Assembly: GCA_035706585.1 (NCBI GenBank)
Contig: DASSUW010000046.1
Location: 1 to 11,557, forward strand
Reading direction: 5' to 3'
Length of the DNA: 11,557 nucleotides
Source: DASSUW01 sp035706585
GTDB lineage: Bacteria; Actinomycetota; Thermoleophilia; Solirubrobacterales; Solirubrobacteraceae
Below, piece after piece: positions 6,878-11,557 of the stretch (position 1 is the stretch's first letter; every line of letters begins with the position of its first letter). Under the pieces are notes generated by a model. The model searched no databases and had not been told where the DNA came from. It saw nothing but the letters and a program-made list of their open reading frames with translations. Both the position numbers and the translations under genes were made by a program.

Positions 6878-6880
6878 CCT
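6875..6880 (+). promoter_or_regulatory. TAGCCT -10 element of the M29 aminopeptidase gene
   Basis: TAGCCT ends seven bases before ATG 6888, so transcription would start on the ATG. Its first three bases are the TAG stop codon of the upstream hydrolase gene. No -35 match is obvious. The downstream gene has no Shine-Dalgarno sequence. Confidence 0.55.
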
Positions 6881-6887
6881 CGGCCGC

Positions 6888-8087
6888 ATGGACAACGGTT
6901 ACCTCGCCCGTCTCGCCGACCTGGTCGTCGGATTCGGCGCCAACGTGCAGCCGGATCAGATCGTGGCCGTGAGCTGCGAGCCGGGCAAGGAGCAGCTCGT
7001 CCGCGCGATCGCCGAGAGCGCGTACCGCCGCGGCGCCAGGTTCGTCGACGTGCAGTGGTTCGACCCGTGGGTCAAGCGCGCGCGGATCGCCCACGCGCGC
7101 GAGGAGACGCTCGAGTTCGTGCCCGACTGGTACGGCGAGCGCGTGATCGCGCTCGGTGAGGCGCGGGCCGCGCGGATCGCGCTGTCGGGCCCGGTGGCGC
7201 CGGGGGTGCTCGACGACCTCGATCCGGTCCGCGCCGGCAAGGACCGCCTGCCGGCGCTGAAGGAGTCGGGCCAGATCGTCAACGAGCGCACGACCAACTG
7301 GTCGATCATCCCGTGCCCGACGCCGACGTGGGCCAAGCTCGTCTTCCCGGATCTCCCGGAGGACGAGGCGCTCGTCCGGCTCGTGGACGACATCAGCCAC
7401 GTGCTGCGGCTCGACGAGCCCGATCCGATCGCGGCCTGGCACGCGCGCGCCGACACGCTCGTCTCGGTCACGGAGCGGCTGACCGAGCGGCGGTTCGACG
7501 CCCTCCACTACGAGGGCCCGGGCACCGACCTGACGGTCGGGCTGCTGCCCGGGGCGAGCTGGCAGGCCGCGCGCTTCAGGACCATCGACGGCATCGACCA
7601 CATGCCCAACCTCCCGACCGAGGAGGTCTTCACGACGCCCGACCCGGAGCGCGCCGACGGCCACGTCGCCGCCAGCAAGCCGCTCGTCCTGGTCGACGGC
7701 ACCGTGGTGCGCGGGCTGCGCGCACGCTTCGAGGGAGGCCGCGCGGTCGAGATCAGCGCCGACACCGCGCAGGACACGATGCGCACCATCGCCGAGCACG
7801 ACAGCGGCGCCGCGCGGCTCGGCGAGGTCGCGCTCGTCGACGCCGAGGGCCGCATCGGCAAGCTCGACACGGTCTTCTACGACACGCTGATCGACGAGAA
7901 CGCCGCGAGCCATCTGGCGCTCGGCCAGGGGTTCCCGTTCCTGATCGACGAGGTCGACCGCCCACGCGCGAACGAGAGCCAGATCCACATCGACTTCATG
8001 ATCGGCCGGCCCGACATGACGGTCACCGGCATCACCGCCGACGGCGACCGCGTGCCGGTCCTCGTGCAGGGCAGATGGCAGGTCTGA
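6888..8087 (+). CDS. M29-family aminopeptidase (thermophilic AmpS/AmpT type)
   Basis: The 399-residue cytoplasmic enzyme has no signal peptide. M29 enzymes use two divalent metals to remove N-terminal residues from peptides. The likely ligands are visible in order: E246 in NLPTEEVFTTP, E313 in LGEVALVD, H342 in DENAASHLALG, and H367 and D369 in QIHIDFMIG. The E313-H342 spacing of 29 equals what I recall for AmpS/AmpT, but H342-H367 (25) is about eight shorter. Position 349, seven after H342, is Phe, where I recall a Tyr in AmpT. ATG 6888 is chosen because of the -10 element seven bases upstream and because the conserved N-terminus begins there. It follows the CocE-type gene by ten bases and precedes tRNA-Ser(GGA). 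It probably completes breakdown of imported peptides. Confidence 0.95.
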   Translation: MDNGYLARLADLVVGFGANVQPDQIVAVSCEPGKEQLVRAIAESAYRRGARFVDVQWFDPWVKRARIAHAREETLEFVPDWYGERVIALGEARAARIALSGPVAPGVLDDLDPVRAGKDRLPALKESGQIVNERTTNWSIIPCPTPTWAKLVFPDLPEDEALVRLVDDISHVLRLDEPDPIAAWHARADTLVSVTERLTERRFDALHYEGPGTDLTVGLLPGASWQAARFRTIDGIDHMPNLPTEEVFTTPDPERADGHVAASKPLVLVDGTVVRGLRARFEGGRAVEISADTAQDTMRTIAEHDSGAARLGEVALVDAEGRIGKLDTVFYDTLIDENAASHLALGQGFPFLIDEVDRPRANESQIHIDFMIGRPDMTVTGITADGDRVPVLVQGRWQV

Positions 8088-8092
8088 GACGC

Positions 8093-8098
8093 TAGGCT
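8093..8098 (+). promoter_or_regulatory. TAGGCT -10 element of tRNA-Ser(GGA)
   Basis: TAGGCT fits TANNNT, lies just after the M29 stop, and ends 11 bases before the tRNA 5' end at 8110. The placement parallels the TACCCT before the first tRNA-Ser. It is probably also the promoter for the FAAL gene downstream. Confidence 0.5.
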
Positions 8099-8109
8099 GA
8101 GGCCGGCCC

Positions 8110-8199
8110 GGAGAGGTGCCGGAGCGGCTGAACGGGCACGATTGGAAATCGTGTGACGGGGGTCGACCTCGTCCGAGGGTTCGAATCCCTCCCTCTCCG
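8110..8199 (+). tRNA. tRNA-Ser (anticodon GGA, reads UCC/UCU)
   Basis: A 90-base class II tRNA. The acceptor GGAGAGG (8110-8116) pairs with CCTCTCC (8192-8198), with discriminator G at 8199. The anticodon stem CACGA/TCGTG surrounds loop TTGGAAA, with anticodon GGA at 8144-8146. The variable arm forms a long stem (GACG/CGTC plus GGGT/ACCT). The T arm matches the first tRNA-Ser. CCA is not encoded. Only nine bases separate it from the ATG of the FAAL gene, with no terminator between. Confidence 0.97.
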
Positions 8200-8200
8200 C
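8173..8200 (+). repeat. 28-bp direct repeat, copy 2 (3' end of tRNA-Ser(GGA))
   Basis: Identical to 2918-2945. It corresponds to the T arm and 3' acceptor segment shared by the two tRNA-Ser genes, 5.2 kb apart in the same orientation. Confidence 0.9.
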
Positions 8201-8208
8201 TCACCTTG

Positions 8209-9804
8209 ATGACCTCGAGCTTCGCCGACATCCTCGCAGTGCGCGCGCACGAGGACCCCGACGCGACGGCGTTCGTCTTCGAGGGCGAGCAGCGCATGAC
8301 CTACGCGGAGCTCGACGCGCGGGCACGGACGATCGCCGCCGCGCTCGCCGACGCGCGGGACGAGCGCGTGCTGCTCGTCTACCCGCCGGGCCTCGAGTAC
8401 GTGGCGGCCCTGTTCGGCTGCTTCTACGCCGGCGCCGTCGCCGTGCCCGCGTACCCGCCCGACCCGGCGCGGCTCGAGCGGACGCTGCCGCGCCTGGAGG
8501 CGATCATCCGCGACGCCGAGCCCAAGGTCGTGCTCACGATCGAGGTCCTCACCGGGCTCGTCGGGGACGACAAGGCGCTGGCGACCGACACGCTGCCGCC
8601 GGGATCCTGGTCGGCGCCGGTGGCGCCCGGCGACGTCGCGCTGCTCCAGTACACGTCCGGCTCGACCGCCGCGCCGCGCGGCGTGATGCTCACGCACGCG
8701 AACCTGCTGCACAACTCGGACTTCATCCGGCGGGCGTTCGGCAACACGCGGCGCAGCTGCGGCGTCATCTGGCTGCCGCCGTACCACGACATGGGCCTGA
8801 TCGGTGGGATCCTGCAGCCGGTCTACGGCGGGTTCCCCTGCATGCTGATGTCGCCGTTCACGTTCCTGCAGCGGCCGGTCAACTGGCTGCGGGCGATCAG
8901 CGAGCACGGCGGGACCGTGAGCGGCGGGCCGAACTTCGCGTTCGAGCTGTGCCTGCGCCGCGTCGACGAGGGCGACCGCGCGCAGCTCGACCTGTCGTCG
9001 TGGGAGATCGCCTTCAACGGCTCCGAGCCGGTGCGGCCGGAGACGATCGAGGCGTTCAGCGAGATGTTCGCGCCGTGCGGGTTCCGGCGCGAGGCGTTCT
9101 TCCCGTGCTACGGCCTGGCCGAGGGGACGCTGATGGTCACCGGCGGCGAGCGGCTGGGCGGGCCGCGGGTCCGCCGGCACGGCGACAAGGAGCTCGTCGG
9201 CTGCGGCCGGCCCGACCCGGAGCACCGGGTGCTGATCGCCGATCCCCTCGGCGAGCCGGTCGCCGACGGCGACGAGGGCGAGATCTGCGTCGCGGGCCCT
9301 TCGGTCGCGGCGGGCTACTGGCGTGACGGCGGCTTCGGCGAGGTCCTGCGCACCGGCGACCTGGGGCTCGTCGCCGACGGCGAGCTGTACGTGACCGGCC
9401 GCATCAAGGAGCTCGTGATCGTCGCCGGCCGCAACCACCATGCGCTCGACATCGAGCTGGCCTGCGAGCGCGCCGTCCCGCAGCTGCGGCGCGGTTGCGG
9501 CGCCGCGTTCTCCTACGACGGCACGGGGCGCGAGCAGATCGGGGTCGTCTACGAGGTGCGCGACGATCCCGCGCTCGACGCCGACGCGGTGATCCGCGCG
9601 ATGCGCCAGGCGGTCACGCGCGCGATCGGCGCGAGCGTGGGCGGCGTCGTCCTGATCCCGCCGCGCAGCATCCCGAAGACGTCGAGCGGCAAGGTGCAGC
9701 GCGGCGTGTGCCGGACGCGGTTTGCCGACGGCACGCTGCCGGTCGTCGCCGAGTGGCGCGCCGGCGAGGCCGACGCGGGCGCGGCGCCGGCGACCACCGG
9801 TTGA
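8209..9804 (+). CDS. Fatty acyl-AMP ligase (FAAL), stand-alone adenylate-forming enzyme
   Basis: The 531-residue ANL-superfamily protein has strong FAAL character. The N-terminus (FADILAVRA, FVFEGEQRMTYAELDARAR) is followed by the P-loop TSGSTAAPRGVMLTH (T149-G151), then WLPPYHDMGLIGGIL and the MSPFTFLQRPVNWL block characteristic of FAAL/FadD32-type enzymes. AFNGSEPV, CYGLAEGTLMVTGG, RTGDLG and the C-terminal lysine K495 in PKTSSGKVQR complete the motif set. FAALs activate fatty acids as acyl-adenylates and usually pass them to an acyl carrier protein or PKS; no carrier or PKS gene is visible here. FAALs usually exceed 560 residues; this one is short mainly because the stretch between LMVTGG and ELVGCGRP is only about 14 residues. 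ATG 8209 is used. A longer frame from 8116 runs through the tRNA and is an artefact. No Shine-Dalgarno sequence is present. Confidence 0.93.
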   Translation: MTSSFADILAVRAHEDPDATAFVFEGEQRMTYAELDARARTIAAALADARDERVLLVYPPGLEYVAALFGCFYAGAVAVPAYPPDPARLERTLPRLEAIIRDAEPKVVLTIEVLTGLVGDDKALATDTLPPGSWSAPVAPGDVALLQYTSGSTAAPRGVMLTHANLLHNSDFIRRAFGNTRRSCGVIWLPPYHDMGLIGGILQPVYGGFPCMLMSPFTFLQRPVNWLRAISEHGGTVSGGPNFAFELCLRRVDEGDRAQLDLSSWEIAFNGSEPVRPETIEAFSEMFAPCGFRREAFFPCYGLAEGTLMVTGGERLGGPRVRRHGDKELVGCGRPDPEHRVLIADPLGEPVADGDEGEICVAGPSVAAGYWRDGGFGEVLRTGDLGLVADGELYVTGRIKELVIVAGRNHHALDIELACERAVPQLRRGCGAAFSYDGTGREQIGVVYEVRDDPALDADAVIRAMRQAVTRAIGASVGGVVLIPPRSIPKTSSGKVQRGVCRTRFADGTLPVVAEWRAGEADAGAAPATTG

Positions 9805-9813
9805 GCGCCGCGG

Positions 9814-9838
9814 CCCCGGCCGGAGACACCGGCCGGGG
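9814..9838. terminator. GC-rich hairpin between convergent FAAL and M1 genes, possible two-way terminator
   Basis: CCCCGGCCGG (9814-9823) and CCGGCCGGGG (9829-9838) are perfect inverted repeats of ten base pairs around the loop AGACA. They lie in the 48-base gap between two convergent genes. No T-run follows on either strand, so it is not a classical intrinsic terminator. It could act as an L-shaped actinobacterial terminator or protect both 3' ends. Confidence 0.6.
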
Positions 9839-9852
9839 GCGCAGCCGCTCGT

Positions 9853-11406
9853 TCAGCGCTTGTAGATGCCCAGCTCGAGCGCCCGCGCGGTCGGCAGCGC
9901 GGCGCTGCGCGCCGACCGCGTCGCGGTGGGCGTGACCGGGTCCGCCGTCCAGTCCGGGTGCCCGGGCATCGGCGGGATCGTGGTGTCGTACAGCCACTGG
10001 CGCAGGAACGAGGTCAGGTTCCGGTGCGACACGCGGTTCACGTGCGCGATGAACTGCTCGGTGCTCACCGACCGGTCCGCGTACGTCCGCGCCCACGTGC
10101 GCTCGATCTGCTCGAACGTCGCGTCGCCGACGACCTGCCGCAGGGCGTACAGGACCAGCGAGCCGCCCTCGTACACGTTCGGGCTGAACAGCGTGAAGAT
10201 GTCGTTGCCCGTCGGCCGCGCGACCGGGCCGTACTGCGCCCGCAGCTGGTTGCCGCGCCGGTAGGCGGCGAGCATGTAGTTGTCGAGGTCGAGCCCGAAG
10301 AACTGCGCCGTGTAGCGCTGCTGGTACCAGTCGGCGTGGCCCTCGTTGAGCCACACGTCCTGCCAGCGCACGGGCGCGACGCTGTCGCCGAACCACTGGT
10401 GGGCGAGCTCGTGGATCATGACCGGCTCGTAGAAGCCCGGCGGCGCCGGCGCGGTCAGCAGCAGCGCCGGGTGCAGCGAGAGCGTCTGCGTCTCGAGCGC
10501 GTAGAAGAACGGCTCGTCGGCGGCCAGCACGCCGTAGGCGTTGAACGGGTAGCGGCCGACGCGGTCGATCATCCACTCCAGGTGCGCGGGCGTGCGCGCG
10601 AGCGCCGGCCTGGCCGCCGTCGCCACGCTGCTCGACACCACGTCGCGGACGTCGACGCCGCGCGTGGTCGGCTGGCGCAGGACGTCGAACTGGCCGACGG
10701 CGAGCTGGATCAGCTCGGACGCCATCGGCTCGCGCATCAAGTACGCGCTGAACGTGCGGCCGCCGTGCGAGCGGCGGAACACGAGATCGCCGTTGGCGAC
10801 GGCGGTCGTGCCCTGCGGCACGTCGAACTCGATCGTGTAGCTCGCCTTGTCGGCGGGATGGTCGTTGACCGGGTAGAGGTCGTGCCCGAAGTCGGGCTGG
10901 GCCGCGGTGACCGAGCCGCCATTGACCGTGAACCACCCGAACGGCAGGTTCTGGTCCTCCGGCGTCTGGGTGCGGGTGTGCGCCGTGTAGCTCACGGTCG
11001 CCACGAACCTGCCGTGCTTGCGGATCGCGCGCGCGGGCGTGACCGCGAGCTCCTCGTTCGCCCACGTGAAGCGCGCCCGGCGCCCGTTCACGGTGACCCA
11101 CTTCACGGAGTCGCCCGCGAAGTCGAGATTGAAGCGCGACAGGGCCTGCGTCGACCGCGCGACCATCGTGACCGTGCCGCTCACCGTCTGGAGCGGCGCC
11201 GCGGTCGCGTAGCGCAGCGACAGGTTGTAGTGCAGGGCGTCGTAGCCGCCGTTCCCGAGCGTGGGGAACAGCGGGTCGCCGATGCCGGCGGCGCCGGGCG
11301 TCGGCGCCTGGCGGTGCGCGCCGGCGGGCGCAGCGCCGACCGCGAGGGCGGCGACGGCGGCGAGCACGGCCAATCCCCGCGCTCGCGTCGTGAGAGAGCG
11401 ATGCAT
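9853..11406 (-). CDS. Secreted M1-family zinc metallopeptidase
   Basis: The 517-residue product has a signal peptide at about 1-30 (basic HRSLTTRAR, Ala/Val core, PAGA end). An N-terminal beta-rich domain (about 45-245, with YDALHYNLSLRY) precedes the catalytic domain. The zinc site is complete: H332, E333 and H336 in HELAHQWFGD, and E355 in WLNEGHADWY, spaced HExxH-x18-E. The proposed transition-state Tyr is Y412 in NVYEGGSLVLY. The exopeptidase GxMEN position reads YALETQT (E305). The length lacks most of the C-terminal alpha-helical domain of PepN-type enzymes, as in many short secreted M1 proteins. It should act outside the cell on peptide N-termini. ATG 11406 follows a TAGGTT -10 by seven bases. 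It is convergent with the FAAL gene. Confidence 0.96.
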   Translation of the reverse strand: MHRSLTTRARGLAVLAAVAALAVGAAPAGAHRQAPTPGAAGIGDPLFPTLGNGGYDALHYNLSLRYATAAPLQTVSGTVTMVARSTQALSRFNLDFAGDSVKWVTVNGRRARFTWANEELAVTPARAIRKHGRFVATVSYTAHTRTQTPEDQNLPFGWFTVNGGSVTAAQPDFGHDLYPVNDHPADKASYTIEFDVPQGTTAVANGDLVFRRSHGGRTFSAYLMREPMASELIQLAVGQFDVLRQPTTRGVDVRDVVSSSVATAARPALARTPAHLEWMIDRVGRYPFNAYGVLAADEPFFYALETQTLSLHPALLLTAPAPPGFYEPVMIHELAHQWFGDSVAPVRWQDVWLNEGHADWYQQRYTAQFFGLDLDNYMLAAYRRGNQLRAQYGPVARPTGNDIFTLFSPNVYEGGSLVLYALRQVVGDATFEQIERTWARTYADRSVSTEQFIAHVNRVSHRNLTSFLRQWLYDTTIPPMPGHPDWTADPVTPTATRSARSAALPTARALELGIYKR

Positions 11407-11557
11407 GGGCGCGAACCTAGCCGGGCGCGAAGACGCTCAGCGGGCGTTCGGCCAGCGGGCTGACACGACTCTGGCCGTTTGACCAGGGGTCCAGACCGGA
11501 TCTGCGCCGGGCGCGCCCCGCCGCGCGGCCGGCGCCGTGGTGACCGGGCCGGGCTCC
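11407..11557. other. Intergenic right edge, no confident gene
   Basis: These 151 bases upstream of the M1 gene contain its promoter. On the minus strand an open frame enters from the window edge and stops at TGA 11437-11439, giving 39 codons rich in Ala, Pro and Arg (...PVWTPGQTARVV...). It could be the C-terminus of an upstream gene, but it carries no recognisable motif. Nothing convincing is seen on the plus strand. Confidence 0.3.
11414..11419 (-). promoter_or_regulatory. TAGGTT -10 element of the M1 peptidase gene
   Basis: On the minus strand TAGGTT ends exactly seven bases before ATG 11406, the same spacing as at the M29 gene. This predicts a leaderless mRNA. No Shine-Dalgarno sequence is present. 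Confidence 0.55.

Noticed and set aside
4946..6895. 649-codon open frame antisense to the CocE-type hydrolase
   Set aside because: Arg/Ala/Val/Gly/Asp-rich with no domain, motif or signal peptide. It mirrors the real gene's GC-rich third positions, a common artefact in high-GC DNA.
4642..6972. 776-codon plus-strand frame across the EamA and CocE-type genes
   Set aside because: It runs antisense through the EamA gene and then out of frame through the CocE-type gene. The product is extremely Arg/Pro/Ala-rich. Both overlapped genes have intact family motifs.
2855..8200. Integrative element or genomic island between the two tRNA-Ser genes
   Set aside because: The 28-bp repeats are explained by tRNA structure. 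There is no integrase, transposase, phage gene or visible shift in composition.
8116..8208. N-terminal extension of the FAAL frame
   Set aside because: These 31 codons lie almost entirely inside tRNA-Ser(GGA) and translate to the tRNA artefact RPRVRIPPSPL. The family's N-terminus begins at ATG 8209.
6675..8297. 540-codon minus-strand frame across the M29 gene and tRNA-Ser(GGA)
   Set aside because: It is antisense to the M29 gene and reads through the tRNA, giving the familiar spurious tRNA-derived stretch GEGGIRTLGRGR. Not a real protein.
8092..9441. 449-codon minus-strand frame antisense to the FAAL gene
   Set aside because: Its C-terminal part (GRDSNPRTRSTPVTRFP) is a translation of the tRNA antisense strand, a well-known artefact. 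The rest has no motif.
9958..11463. 501-codon plus-strand frame antisense to the M1 peptidase
   Set aside because: Low-complexity Arg/Val/Glu/Ala composition with no recognisable domain. The minus-strand M1 gene has a signal peptide and a complete zinc motif.
1..11557. CRISPR arrays, insertion sequences, toxin-antitoxin pairs or a defence system
   Set aside because: No regularly spaced repeats, no terminal inverted repeats with a transposase, and no nuclease, helicase or toxin-like motifs were found. All well-supported genes belong to ordinary families except the small secreted peptide.

Overview
The window is very GC-rich, with strong G/C bias at third codon positions, short intergenic gaps and several genes that appear to be leaderless. 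Together with the protein families present (a GAP/SfLAP membrane protein, a stand-alone fatty acyl-AMP ligase, secreted M1 and S8 peptidases), this suggests a high-GC actinobacterium. The deep-branching Solirubrobacterales/Thermoleophilia type is a plausible guess. That placement is inference, because no taxonomic marker gene lies in the window.

Layout, left to right: a 5'-end fragment of a CpsB/CapC-type PHP phosphatase (-); a UspA-type stress protein (+); a secreted subtilisin-like S8 protease (-) whose stop codon overlaps the uspA-like stop; tadA, the tRNA adenosine deaminase (+), followed by tRNA-Ser(CGA) (+); a GAP-family six-helix membrane protein (-); a 72-residue secreted peptide of unknown role (+); an EamA/DMT transporter (-); a secreted CocE/NonD-type alpha/beta hydrolase (+); an M29 aminopeptidase (+); tRNA-Ser(GGA) (+); a fatty acyl-AMP ligase (+) starting nine bases after that tRNA; and a secreted M1 metallopeptidase (-). 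The last 151 bases hold no gene that can be called with confidence.

Strand switches eight times along thirteen genes, so there is almost no operon structure. Most genes must be transcribed alone or nearly so. Five protein genes have a -10-like hexamer, four of them TANNNT, ending seven or eight bases before the chosen start codon. That spacing puts the transcription start at or next to the start codon. Both tRNA genes have the same kind of hexamer 11-12 bases upstream. The 72-residue peptide gene is the exception, with a clear Shine-Dalgarno sequence.

Functionally, the window mixes housekeeping tRNA and translation genes (tadA, two tRNA-Ser) with export and extracellular hydrolysis genes (S8, CocE-type and M1, all with signal peptides) and a cytoplasmic M29 aminopeptidase. 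Protein or peptide scavenging is a reasonable theme, but the genes are not co-transcribed and could simply be neighbours. I see no CRISPR array, insertion sequence, integrase, phage gene or obvious new multi-gene system. The most interesting signals are architectural: a tRNA fused almost directly to a FAAL reading frame, tail-to-tail genes with no room for terminators, a CTAG palindrome serving as stop codon on both strands, and the recurrent leaderless promoter arrangement.
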